Shown: piece by piece, positions 7,480 through 15,843 of the stretch
Layout: each line of letters starts with the position of its first letter
Numbering within the stretch: position 1 is the stretch's first letter
Origin: Acinetobacter proteolyticus
Lineage (GTDB): Bacteria > Pseudomonadota > Gammaproteobacteria > Pseudomonadales > Moraxellaceae
DNA length: 64,000 nucleotides
Reading direction: 5' to 3'
Assembly: GCF_000367945.1 (NCBI RefSeq)
Contig: NZ_KB849179.1
Span: forward strand, 186,001-250,000
The notes under the pieces: model-generated
Database searches by the model: none
Seen by the model: the letters and a program-made list of their open reading frames with translations, nothing else
Told to the model about the DNA's origin: nothing
Program-made: the position numbers and the translations under genes

Positions 7480-10314
7480 ATGTTGAACAATATTCATCAA
7501 GCTTTAGAGAGTCTTGGCCTTACTGCACAAAAACGTGCAGTACATATTCAATTTTCAAATCAAAATTTAAATACTCAAGTCTTCCTACAACGTATTGATG
7601 GTCAGCATCAGCTGAATGATGGATTTAAGGCAGAACTGATTTGCCTGTCGACCAATGCGACTATTCCCCTGAAACAGTTCATCGGCAGCCAAGCGGCAAT
7701 TGATACCGTCACCGATCAAGGTCAACTGACCCGCGTCACAGGGATTATTACTCAAGCCTTACAAGGACAATCAGACGGTAGCCTAACTGTCTATAAACTG
7801 ACTTTAGAAGATCCAACCGCATTGTGGAAGCAACGCCGTAACAGCCGCGTATTTATGAACAAAAGTGTGCGTGATGTGGTGGAAATCATCTTCAAGGAAT
7901 GGCAGAGCAAAAGTCCCTTATTTGCATCCAGCTTAACGCTTGATTTAAGCGGATTGAGCCAAGATTACGATGTTCGTCCCTTTATCATGCAATCTTTGGA
8001 AAGTGACTACGACTTTCTGACGCGTTTGCTACGTAGTGAATCGATTAACTGGCTCATTGATGAAGCTGAACGAACCGTCGCGCAAAGCAGTGCCGCGATT
8101 CAGCCGCAAAAGCTCCGTCTGATTGATGACAATAGCCAGTACCAAGCACTCGATCGTCGACAGATCCGTTATCACCGTAGTAGTGCCACTGAACAATATG
8201 ACAGCATGACTAGTCTGGTCGGGCAACGCTCTCTACAGCCGAGCAGTGTGCATGTACAACGCTGGCAAGCCGATGCACTGGAACAGGAAGATGGCGCAGG
8301 CAGTGTACAAAGCACACATAAGCACAGCGAACAACATGACAATGCCAGTTTAGGTCTGGAACAAGCATGGCATTTTTCACCGGCATGGATGCAAGACCTG
8401 AATGGTGAAGATGGTGCAACCCCATCGGGCAATGCCCAAATTGAAAAACTGAATCGGAACTTGGGTCAATACTACGACTTGCAATCCAAACAATTTACAG
8501 CCCATAGCACCGTGCGCGATACCCATGTCGGTTACTGGTTTGAATTGGCTGAACACCCTGAAATAGATCAGCATGATGGCAGCGATAAAGAATTCCTGAT
8601 TACGGGCAAAAACTTCTATAACCAAAACAATTTGCCTAAAGATTTACATCAACAGATCAATCAATTATTAGTACAAAGCAACTGGCAACCGACTCAATCT
8701 AATAATGAAGAACGCCAAGCCAACCAACTAACACTACAACGCCGCAGTATTAAAACTGTTCCTGAATTTAACCCATTGCAACACCGCCCAACCGCCTCAC
8801 CGCAACGAGCCAAAGTGGTTGGACCAAGCGGTGAAGAAATCCATGTCGATGAATGGGGACGAATTAAAGTCCGTTTTCTATTCACTCGTAATGACGACCA
8901 TAGCCAGGATGGTGGTGCGGGTGCCAATGACAACGACACCGATTCAGCGTGGGTGGATGTGCTTACGCCTTGGGCTGGTGAAGGCTATGGTGCACGCTTT
9001 TTACCGCGTATTGATGAAATCGTGGTGATCGACTTCTTTGATGGCAATATTGACCGTCCATTTGTGGTGGGAAGAATTCATGAAGGCCATCGTAGCCCAA
9101 CCAAGTTTGATCATGCAGGCAAAATGCCAGACACCAAGAAACTGGCAGGGATCAAGTCCAAAGAGTATCAAGGTGAAGGCTATAACCAACTGCGTTTTGA
9201 TGACACCACAGGGCAGATCAGTGCCCAGTTGCAAAGCAGCCATGCCGCCAGTCAACTCAATCTCGGAAAATTGAGTCATCCTAAAGCAACAGCGGAAAGT
9301 GAAGACCGTGGTGAAGGTTTTGAACTACGCACTGACCAATGGGGTGCCGTGCGTGCAGGTGAAGGTTTACTGCTTTCCACGCATAAACAGGATCAAGCGC
9401 AAGGTGAACATCTGGACGCACAAGTTGCTAAACAGCAGCTAGAAAGCAATCAAAACAATGCCAAGGCACTCAGCGAAGTGGCTAAGAATCAGCAAACTGA
9501 TGAGGTTGAATCTTTAGCACAGTTAAAATCTTTTTTCGAATCAATTGAATCGGATATTGCCAAGTTTAATAAAGCTGTACTTTTGCTCAATTCACCAGAG
9601 AGCATTGCTCTGAGTACGAATGAAGATATTCATTTATCTGCGGATGGCCAGATCAATCAGTTTGCTGGCGACAGTATTAATCTGAGCACACAAAAGAATC
9701 TGATTACACATGCGCAAAACAGAATCAGTGTGTTTGCTGCGCAGAATGGCATTAAACAAGTCGCAGCCAAAGGCAAGATTGAAATGCATGCTCAAGGCGA
9801 TGGAATGGATTTACTTGCCAAGCAAGGCATTCAGATTATCTCAACTGAAGATCGTATTGAGATCAGTAGTCCGAAAGAGATTGTGATTACTGCGGGTGGT
9901 TCTCAGATCAAGCTGAATGGTTCAGGTATTTTCCCTATCACAAGTGGCAAGTTTGAAGTAAAGGCAGGGCAACATTTGTTTATGGGTGGGGCACAAGCGA
10001 ATGCACAATTACCAGCTTTGCCTGAATTCGATAATAAAAATTGGATTGCTTTGGATTATCGTGACCCTGAAACAAGAAAGGGTATTGCAAATAATGGTTA
10101 TAAAATTTTCTTTAAAAATGGAACAACATTAGCAGGAAAACTAGATGCTAATGGATTTGCTAGGCATGAAAATGTACCACCTGAAACCATAAAAAAAGTA
10201 GTATATGAACCTCAAGAAGGTAAAGAAAAAATTGCCAATCGATTAGAAGAGTTATTAGAAATTGAAGACGACTCATCAATCCGTAGTTATGGGGATGTAA
10301 ATAATGGCAAATAA
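7480..10314 (+). CDS. vgrG: Type VI secretion spike protein VgrG (TssI) with effector-loading tail
   Basis: VgrG trimers form the puncturing tip of the T6SS and carry cargo toxins. The 944-residue protein shows the expected order: gp27-like domain (about 25-390, with SLESDYDFLTRLLRSESINW), gp5-like OB domain (about 445-535, GEEIHVDEWGRIKVRF and WVDVLTPWAGEGYGARFLPR), a DUF2345 beta-prism region (about 700-840) and a C-terminal extension (about 855-944) with a transthyretin-like look (YKIFFKNGTTLAGKLDANGF), as in VgrGs that load a neighbouring effector. The start has only a weak ribosome-binding sequence. The gene overlaps the next by 11 bp. Base composition turns visibly more AT-rich towards the 3' end. 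No T6SS structural genes lie in the window, so this is an orphan vgrG island. Confidence 0.92.
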   Translation: MLNNIHQALESLGLTAQKRAVHIQFSNQNLNTQVFLQRIDGQHQLNDGFKAELICLSTNATIPLKQFIGSQAAIDTVTDQGQLTRVTGIITQALQGQSDGSLTVYKLTLEDPTALWKQRRNSRVFMNKSVRDVVEIIFKEWQSKSPLFASSLTLDLSGLSQDYDVRPFIMQSLESDYDFLTRLLRSESINWLIDEAERTVAQSSAAIQPQKLRLIDDNSQYQALDRRQIRYHRSSATEQYDSMTSLVGQRSLQPSSVHVQRWQADALEQEDGAGSVQSTHKHSEQHDNASLGLEQAWHFSPAWMQDLNGEDGATPSGNAQIEKLNRNLGQYYDLQSKQFTAHSTVRDTHVGYWFELAEHPEIDQHDGSDKEFLITGKNFYNQNNLPKDLHQQINQLLVQSNWQPTQSNNEERQANQLTLQRRSIKTVPEFNPLQHRPTASPQRAKVVGPSGEEIHVDEWGRIKVRFLFTRNDDHSQDGGAGANDNDTDSAWVDVLTPWAGEGYGARFLPRIDEIVVIDFFDGNIDRPFVVGRIHEGHRSPTKFDHAGKMPDTKKLAGIKSKEYQGEGYNQLRFDDTTGQISAQLQSSHAASQLNLGKLSHPKATAESEDRGEGFELRTDQWGAVRAGEGLLLSTHKQDQAQGEHLDAQVAKQQLESNQNNAKALSEVAKNQQTDEVESLAQLKSFFESIESDIAKFNKAVLLLNSPESIALSTNEDIHLSADGQINQFAGDSINLSTQKNLITHAQNRISVFAAQNGIKQVAAKGKIEMHAQGDGMDLLAKQGIQIISTEDRIEISSPKEIVITAGGSQIKLNGSGIFPITSGKFEVKAGQHLFMGGAQANAQLPALPEFDNKNWIALDYRDPETRKGIANNGYKIFFKNGTTLAGKLDANGFARHENVPPETIKKVVYEPQEGKEKIANRLEELLEIEDDSSIRSYGDVNNGK

Positions 10315-11857
10315 TATTCCTAATGCTACGCAAGCTAGAGATGCATTGGCTTGGATGACTGGTGAGCAAAAAGATATTCAAGAGGAAAAAAGTATATGGG
10401 AGTGGATGGTAGAGGCCATTGAAGGAGACTTCAATGATAATCGTAGTACAGGGCAAATTGTATTTGATGCTGCAATTTCCATGATCCCATTTGTGGATCA
10501 GATATGTGATGTTCGCGATTTGGTGGCAAATTGTAAGAAGCTAAATGAAGATATTTCGGATCAGTGGGCTTGGGTCGCATTGGCCCTTACTTTAATTGGT
10601 CTATTTCCAAGCCTAGGGAGTTTGGTTAAAGGGGTTCTAAAAATCTTCTTCTTATTTGTAAGACGAAGCGGAGGAAAAGCCGTTGTTAAAGCTGTTGATT
10701 CAGCTATGACATGGGTTATTACTTTTTTAAGAAAAAAACAAGTACAAGATTATATTAAAAAATATCTACCGAACGTGGATATTCTCGTTTATTTAAAGAA
10801 TGAAATTATAAAAGTAAAAAATAAGCTTAGTGCAAAGGAGTTATTGGCTGCTTTTGATCGAGGGATTCAGTTATTAGATAACTTAACGAATAAGGCCAAA
10901 TATATTCCTGGTTTAAAAGATAAAATTAGAAATACTGTCGCCATTGTTAGAAAAATTCGAAATGCTGCAGATGCCCCATTGGCAAAAGCTTTGGCGCCAC
11001 TTAATGATGCCTTAGCAAGAGTTATTTATAGATTAGATATGGAGTCATATCTACAAAGAACAGCAGTGAGAAATACTACTAATGTTCACTTTAGAGGTAC
11101 ATTACCAGAAGCGCATGCCATTACTTTAATGCGTACTAAAAAGCCACGTCCAACTTGGTTAAGCAAAGGAAGTATGAAAAATAAGCCATTGAGACCTAGT
11201 GACTATAGAAGTGATATAGATAAAAAAGTCAAAGAAGGATATCCTTCTTTAGCTGACTATAATATTGAATCTTTTAGTAAAATATCTGCAGATATTATTT
11301 CAGGACCAGCCAGATTATACCGGGTAACTTCACCTGCAAATGGTGCGTTTGGTGAGTGTTGGGTTACAGAAGAGGTCTTCGTTAAAATTAAGAATAGTCC
11401 TGATCCGAAAGCGGCTTGGCGAAAATATTTAGCGGTTTGGCCAGACTGGAATGCGAATGGGCAGTTTGTAATTTACGATATTCCCGCTGGTCAATCTATT
11501 AAAGTATGGCGAGGCCCAGCTTCAAGTCAGACAAAAGATGCTTTAAGAAAAGAAACCTATCATTTGGAGGGGGGCTGGGAGCAGATTATTTTTAGAAAGG
11601 GAGAGTATGATGATACCTTCTACTACCCTATAGATAGTTACGGACGTTTATCGCTTAAATCCCCAAAAAGTCGAGATGCTTATAATAGTTTATCTCCAGC
11701 CGAGAAAGCGAAATATCAGGCAGTTCGAAGCAAAATAAAAGAACCGAATCTTCATGGTCCTTATGATACAAATTGGGGCATGACGGATTTTGATGAGCAG
11801 TTAAAAGATGTCAGAATTGGTCTTCCAAATATATCTGGACAAGTTATTAATAGATAA
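10304..11857 (+). CDS. Putative VgrG-delivered T6SS effector with a C-terminal toxin domain
   Basis: A 517-residue protein translationally overlapped with vgrG, the classic place for a VgrG cargo toxin. The N-terminal part (about 30-120) holds a pre-toxin-like block (GQIVFDAAISMIPFVDQICDVRD) followed by a hydrophobic segment (about 88-118), a feature I associate with T6SS and polymorphic toxins. A helical middle (120-250) follows. The C-terminal domain (about 325-470) has RLYRVTSP, GECWVTEE, WRKYLAVWPDWN, IPAGQSIKVWRGPASSQ and GGWEQIIF. This order of an early Arg (R340), aromatic/Gly blocks and a late Glu (E426) suggests an ADP-ribosyltransferase or NAD-glycohydrolase-like fold, but that is inference at low confidence. 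It is more AT-rich than the 5' part of vgrG. Downstream genes probably encode its immunity proteins. Confidence 0.7.
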   Translation: MANNIPNATQARDALAWMTGEQKDIQEEKSIWEWMVEAIEGDFNDNRSTGQIVFDAAISMIPFVDQICDVRDLVANCKKLNEDISDQWAWVALALTLIGLFPSLGSLVKGVLKIFFLFVRRSGGKAVVKAVDSAMTWVITFLRKKQVQDYIKKYLPNVDILVYLKNEIIKVKNKLSAKELLAAFDRGIQLLDNLTNKAKYIPGLKDKIRNTVAIVRKIRNAADAPLAKALAPLNDALARVIYRLDMESYLQRTAVRNTTNVHFRGTLPEAHAITLMRTKKPRPTWLSKGSMKNKPLRPSDYRSDIDKKVKEGYPSLADYNIESFSKISADIISGPARLYRVTSPANGAFGECWVTEEVFVKIKNSPDPKAAWRKYLAVWPDWNANGQFVIYDIPAGQSIKVWRGPASSQTKDALRKETYHLEGGWEQIIFRKGEYDDTFYYPIDSYGRLSLKSPKSRDAYNSLSPAEKAKYQAVRSKIKEPNLHGPYDTNWGMTDFDEQLKDVRIGLPNISGQVINR

Positions 11858-11875
11858 AATTAAGAGATCGTTATA

Positions 11876-12994
11876 ATGCAGAATACAGAACAGCAATTGA
11901 CTCGTTTTCAAAAGCAATCAATTGCTTTGTTATATTATTTTACTTCACGGCCTTATTTGGAAATGTTGCTGACCAAACTGGAAGATTTGATTCAGTATAC
12001 TGGTGGTGTAATTGATTTGGCTGATCAGCAGTATCGTGACCGTGTTCTATTGCAAGAAGGTTGGGGAATGCGTGATACCTCAGCCAATTGGAGTACCTAT
12101 GCTTACCCATCTTTACTCGATTTTAGAATAGGGTTAATTAGAATAATTGAAGAAACAAAATTAGATGAATATGGTTGGACACCTGCATATAATACAGCAC
12201 GTATGTTGGGTGAGTTTCGACCTAATTGGATGTCAGAAGAAGAAGAATCTGATTTTAAAATGCGCTTTGATGAATTATATAAATTATGTAGTTATTATGA
12301 TTCTTGTGTTAAGCCTCCAAGATCATGGACTTTATATAGTTTATTTGAAGTAATTAAAGAGCTTGGAGTTTTTGATCATAAAGTCCCAAAGCTTAGAGTT
12401 CATACAGATATACATATAAATAGTGAGGAATCTATTTATAGGACAGGCGTATATATCCCTGTAGGCGATCAATTGGGTACACCACAATTTGCTTGGACTT
12501 ACCGTGATGAAAATGGTTTTGAGGGGGGGCAATTGGAAGAATGTGAAACATTAAATGCTTTAGGTAAGCAGTTATTTTCTAAGTTTAATGAATATACAGC
12601 ATGGACTCCATCTGAAGAACTAAGAACATTTGCAATTGAAAATATTAAAAAGAAAAAAATAGATGACGATTTTGGTTATGTAAAGTTTGATTATGACACT
12701 CAATTAAGATTAGCCCCAGAGTTGATTGCAAGAAATGCATTTACTGGCTTTGACTGTAGTTGGTACTTTGTTGAATTGGTTGATGGTGAGTTTGAAGATA
12801 TTGGGGTTGAGGATGTAGATATGTTTGCTACACCTGATTTAAAAGTTATAGGTGGAGAATTATGTCCAAGAACAGGTTATTGGATTTTATCTAGCCAAAA
12901 GGAGAAGCGTTTGTACTTTACCAAAGGAACATTAATTCCCAAATATAATAAAGACTGGGGTGAAGAATATTGGGTCTTTGATGGTGAAGAATAA
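11876..12994 (+). CDS. Putative T6SS immunity protein (Imm71/72-like)
   Basis: A 372-residue cytoplasmic protein (no signal peptide or membrane helix), 18 bp behind the effector and preceded by AAGAGAT. Its position makes it the best candidate for the cognate immunity protein. The C-terminal 80 residues (SWYFVELVDGEF, RTGYWILSS, RLYFTKGTLIP, DWGEEYWVFDGEE) are clearly related to the C terminus of the next gene (TGYWSTPA, RLYFTQGAILP, DWGEVYWYWDGDE), although the N-terminal parts differ more. This shared module fits what I recall of the Imm71/Imm72 families of toxin-immunity proteins in Acinetobacter and Burkholderia. Family name is tentative. Confidence 0.6.
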   Translation: MQNTEQQLTRFQKQSIALLYYFTSRPYLEMLLTKLEDLIQYTGGVIDLADQQYRDRVLLQEGWGMRDTSANWSTYAYPSLLDFRIGLIRIIEETKLDEYGWTPAYNTARMLGEFRPNWMSEEEESDFKMRFDELYKLCSYYDSCVKPPRSWTLYSLFEVIKELGVFDHKVPKLRVHTDIHINSEESIYRTGVYIPVGDQLGTPQFAWTYRDENGFEGGQLEECETLNALGKQLFSKFNEYTAWTPSEELRTFAIENIKKKKIDDDFGYVKFDYDTQLRLAPELIARNAFTGFDCSWYFVELVDGEFEDIGVEDVDMFATPDLKVIGGELCPRTGYWILSSQKEKRLYFTKGTLIPKYNKDWGEEYWVFDGEE

Positions 12995-13043
12995 TTAATA
13001 TGCCCTTCGGGGAATTTAAAATTTTGAGATTTATATAATTTAA
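12995..13043 (+). repeat. Intergenic repeat with UUCG hairpin, copy 1
   Basis: This 49-nt spacer is nearly identical to the 49-nt spacer at 14043-14091; both precede immunity-type genes. It contains TGCCC-TTCG-GGG (13000-13015), a UUCG-capped hairpin with one mismatch in this copy. It marks a tandem duplication of the immunity gene unit and may stabilise or end the upstream message. Confidence 0.7.
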
Positions 13044-14042
13044 ATGATTGATTTAAATAAACTAGAGCTATTCCCAAGAGAAATCTATTTATTAGAGCAA
13101 TTTCTTTCTTATGACTATTATTATGAAACGGTAAAATTGTGGGAGAAACAGATTCAATATGCTGAAGAACTATTAGATAAATATAGTGCTCATTTAGCGC
13201 CCGATCATCGTGCTCAGCACCCATCTCATCAAGCCGACTATGTCTGGGGAACAATTGTACTACCAAATTTTAAAGGAGTTTTACATCATTTAGTTGATGG
13301 TTTAGATGACTTAAAAGAGGGCTTTTTGCCTATATTAAGAAGAATGAGTGGCATTCGTAATGCTCTTATTGCTCAATGGAGAGATTATCCTTATGATTGG
13401 ATGGATCATGTTGAAAAAGGCTCAGCTGCTATTTATAAAGCTAAACAGGATATTGTATCAATAAGAGCTAATAATACCTTTATTGCAAGTGATTACTATG
13501 ACTCGCAATGGGACTATAAAGATCTATTAAAAAAAGATGTATATAAAAGAGATGTGGGTATAGAGTATCCTCCAATATTACCTAAATATTATTTAAATCC
13601 TAAGATAAGTGTAAAAACAGATGAACCAATTATGGTGACAGGTTTTTATCGTTCTACTGAACCATATTCAGCGTGTAAGTTTCTGATACATGAAACAAAA
13701 ATGTCTGCCAAGCATCCTGAAGACTGGAAATTAGCTCCAGCGGTTCAGTGTTTTAAAACGAATCCAGACCTTTTTACGACACCAGATACAATTGAAAATT
13801 CAGAAGAAGAAGAAACGACATGGATACTGGTTGAAAAAGTAGTTGAAGATGGTGAAAAAGATGCCATATTTAATGAAAAAAGAATTTCTAAAAAAGGTGG
13901 AGAAAAAGTAACGAAAACAGGTTATTGGTCCACTCCTGCACAACCAAATACAAGACTCTATTTTACTCAAGGTGCAATATTACCAGTGCTTCCTGAAGCA
14001 GACTGGGGTGAGGTGTATTGGTATTGGGATGGTGACGAATAA
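13044..14042 (+). CDS. Putative immunity protein, full-length tandem copy
   Basis: A 332-residue soluble protein, highly similar to the next gene and sharing its C-terminal module with the previous one. The N-terminal part is helical (LFPREIYLLEQFLSYDYYYE, EELLDKYSAHLAPDH), with a conserved WGTIVLPNFKGVL block and LKEGFLPILRRM. The C terminus has ETTWILVEKV, KTGYWSTPAQ, TRLYFTQGAILP and DWGEVYWYWDGDE. I read it as an Imm71-like immunity protein. No good ribosome-binding sequence precedes the ATG (only TTGAG some 17 bp away), so it may depend on translation from upstream. A second, diverged immunity gene next to a toxin may protect against related toxins of competitors (inference). Confidence 0.6.
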   Translation: MIDLNKLELFPREIYLLEQFLSYDYYYETVKLWEKQIQYAEELLDKYSAHLAPDHRAQHPSHQADYVWGTIVLPNFKGVLHHLVDGLDDLKEGFLPILRRMSGIRNALIAQWRDYPYDWMDHVEKGSAAIYKAKQDIVSIRANNTFIASDYYDSQWDYKDLLKKDVYKRDVGIEYPPILPKYYLNPKISVKTDEPIMVTGFYRSTEPYSACKFLIHETKMSAKHPEDWKLAPAVQCFKTNPDLFTTPDTIENSEEEETTWILVEKVVEDGEKDAIFNEKRISKKGGEKVTKTGYWSTPAQPNTRLYFTQGAILPVLPEADWGEVYWYWDGDE

Positions 14043-14091
14043 CTAATATGCCCTTCGGGGCATTTAAAATTTTGAGATTTATATAATTAAA
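14043..14091 (+). repeat. Intergenic repeat with perfect UUCG hairpin, copy 2
   Basis: Second copy of the 49-nt spacer. Here the hairpin is perfect: ATGCCC-TTCG-GGGCAT at 14048-14063, a cUUCGg-capped 6-bp stem, followed by an A/T-rich stretch. No such hairpin follows the third immunity gene, whose end has been replaced. Confidence 0.7.
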
Positions 14092-14934
14092 ATGATTGAT
14101 TTAAAGAAGCTAGAGTTATTCCCTCAAGAGATCTATGCAATTGAACAATTTATTTCATATAACTATTACTATGGAACGGTAAAGTTATGGAAGGAGTTGA
14201 TTCAATATACTGAAGAACTATTAGATAAATATAGTGCTCATTTAGCACCCGATCATTGTGCCCAACCTTCATCTCATCAAGCCGACTATGTTTGGGGAAC
14301 CATCGTACTACCAAACTTTAAAGGAGTGTTACGTCATTTAGTTGATGGCTTGGATGACTTAAAAGAGGGCTTTTTACCTATCTTAAGAAGAATGAGCAGC
14401 ATTAATAATGCTGCAATCGCACAGGGTAGAGATTATCCCTATGACTGGATGGAAAAAGTAGAAAAAGGAGCTGTCGAAAAATATGAAGCTAAAGAAAAAA
14501 TTGTTCTAACTCGAGCAACGAATATCTATATTGCTAGTGATTATTATACAGCTCAATGGGATTATAAAGATCTATTAGAAGATGAGTATGTTGTGGGGAT
14601 AGATTTTCCAGAGTATTTACCTAAATATCAGCTCAATACGAATATTATGGTTAAAACTGGTGAGCCGATCATGGTGACAGGGATTTATCGTTCAATTGAG
14701 CCATACTCTGCTTGTAATTTTATGATAAAAGAAGAAAAAATGTCAGCCAAGCATCCTGAAGACTGGAAATTAGCTCCTAAAGTTTTCAGCTTTAAAAGTA
14801 ATCTAGATCTTTTTACAACTCCAGATACAATTGAAAACCCAATAAGAGTTGAAACGACATGGATACTGGTGGAAAAAGTAGTTGAGGATGGTGATAGCAA
14901 TTTGGCATTTAGTAAAGAGAAACTTTCTCAATAA
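14092..14934 (+). CDS. Putative immunity protein, C-terminally truncated copy
   Basis: A 280-residue paralogue of the preceding 332-residue protein, collinear and highly similar from the start (LFPQEIYAIEQFISYNYYYG, DKYSAHLAPDH, WGTIVLPNFKGVL, MSAKHPEDWKLAP) to ETTWILVEKVVEDG. It then stops after SNLAFSKEKLSQ and lacks the last 50 or so residues that hold the YWSTPA/RLYFT/DWGEVYW module of its two relatives. The final codons and the stop lie in a sequence (CTTTCTCAATAAA, 14923-14935) that recurs after both downstream lipoprotein genes, so the end was probably lost by recombination rather than by a point mutation. It may be non-functional or a minimal immunity domain. Confidence 0.55.
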   Translation: MIDLKKLELFPQEIYAIEQFISYNYYYGTVKLWKELIQYTEELLDKYSAHLAPDHCAQPSSHQADYVWGTIVLPNFKGVLRHLVDGLDDLKEGFLPILRRMSSINNAAIAQGRDYPYDWMEKVEKGAVEKYEAKEKIVLTRATNIYIASDYYTAQWDYKDLLEDEYVVGIDFPEYLPKYQLNTNIMVKTGEPIMVTGIYRSIEPYSACNFMIKEEKMSAKHPEDWKLAPKVFSFKSNLDLFTTPDTIENPIRVETTWILVEKVVEDGDSNLAFSKEKLSQ

Positions 14935-14935
14935 A
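14923..14935 (+). repeat. Recombination junction repeat CTTTCTCAATAAA
   Basis: The 13-nt sequence recurs at 15775-15787, and its last 12 nt recur at 16662-16673. In the latter two places it follows the stop of a lipoprotein gene, with shared flanks (CTAATAAATAG before it). In this copy it forms the last codons and stop of the truncated immunity gene, marking the probable duplication or recombination point. Confidence 0.6.
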
Positions 14936-14953
14936 CTTCATTACTGGTATAAA

Positions 14954-15772
14954 ATGACAGATTACTCTAAAAAGATTCTATTAGGCTTTTTACCTATTAT
15001 TTTATGTATGAGTTGCAGCAATGGTCAGCCAACTGCCCAGACAGATTCTGATACTGAAGGATTTGTAAAAAAATTAAATCCACAATATCGGTTTAAGGTG
15101 CATGGTTGTGCAATTAATTATAACGGTACAGATCTCTATATGAATTCTGGTGTTGAACCTTGGATTAAAGCCTTAGGTAAAAACTATAGAAAAGTGGACA
15201 GTACGGATGGAGCGAACTTAACCAATTTATATATTTATGATGATATAGGGGTACGATTGGTTGAGAGAAAAAATGATAAGCAAATCGATAGTTTTCGATT
15301 TCGCTTAGAACGACCAGAGCACGATATAAAGAAAGAAACAGATGCAGAAATAGAAGAAGAGCTAAAGAAACCTGATACGGAACAAGTGCGAAGTATATTT
15401 AAAGATGCGATTGATGTAGATGGTGTACTTGTCGGTGCTTATCCAATGCATGATGAAATTAGAAGTAAATTTCATTCGAAAACACGAGTGAGCTACAATC
15501 TTACGGCGGATTGTAATGAAAACCAAAAAGGTGAGTCATTTGAAATCGAGTTAAGCACCAGTTTTAATGACCCTGAAGTGATTGATCATATGTATTTTTA
15601 TAATTACTTAGATTCGATGAGTGAGGAGCAAAAAAAACAATTATATAGAAGCAAAGATGAAACTGGTAAGGAGGTATGTGACGAATATTTTGATGTAAAA
15701 GCTATGAAAGTTGTCCCAAGATACTGCACAGAAAAGGAGTTAGAAGAGGAAAGGCAAAATGCTAATAAATAG
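14954..15772 (+). CDS. Putative lipoprotein of the vgrG island, tandem copy 1
   Basis: 272 residues from the ATG at 14954; further upstream codons are open but the signal-like start MTDYSKKILLGFLPIILCMSC fits here. The sequence before the Cys (LCMSC) is an imperfect lipobox, so lipidation is likely but not certain. The mature protein begins SNGQ and has FKVHGCAINYNGTDLYMNSG, LTNLYIYDDIGVRLVERKND, an acidic helix (ETDAEIEEELKKPDTEQV) and LTADCNENQKGE; two or more cysteines could pair. I do not recognise the family. It lies downstream of the immunity genes and is almost duplicated by the next gene. A periplasmic immunity role is a reasonable guess if the toxin acts there. Confidence 0.55.
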   Translation: MTDYSKKILLGFLPIILCMSCSNGQPTAQTDSDTEGFVKKLNPQYRFKVHGCAINYNGTDLYMNSGVEPWIKALGKNYRKVDSTDGANLTNLYIYDDIGVRLVERKNDKQIDSFRFRLERPEHDIKKETDAEIEEELKKPDTEQVRSIFKDAIDVDGVLVGAYPMHDEIRSKFHSKTRVSYNLTADCNENQKGESFEIELSTSFNDPEVIDHMYFYNYLDSMSEEQKKQLYRSKDETGKEVCDEYFDVKAMKVVPRYCTEKELEEERQNANK

Positions 15773-15843
15773 CCCTTTCTCAATAAATTATTTGTGTAAA
15801 GGAGGGTGAGCAATACAGCAAACGTATTTGGTAATAAAAATTT

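Noticed and set aside
8029..9279. Several overlapping antisense and out-of-frame ORFs within vgrG
   Set aside because: They are shadows of a long GC-richer coding gene, with no ribosome-binding sites, and their products have odd composition.
10160..10456. 98-codon minus-strand ORF across the vgrG-effector junction
   Set aside because: Lies wholly antisense to two well-supported genes; its Leu/Phe/His-rich product reflects the AT-rich complement.
12165..13266. ORFs opposite to or out of frame with the first two immunity genes
   Set aside because: No start signals, composition typical of complement frames, and strong sense-strand paralogy explains the conservation.
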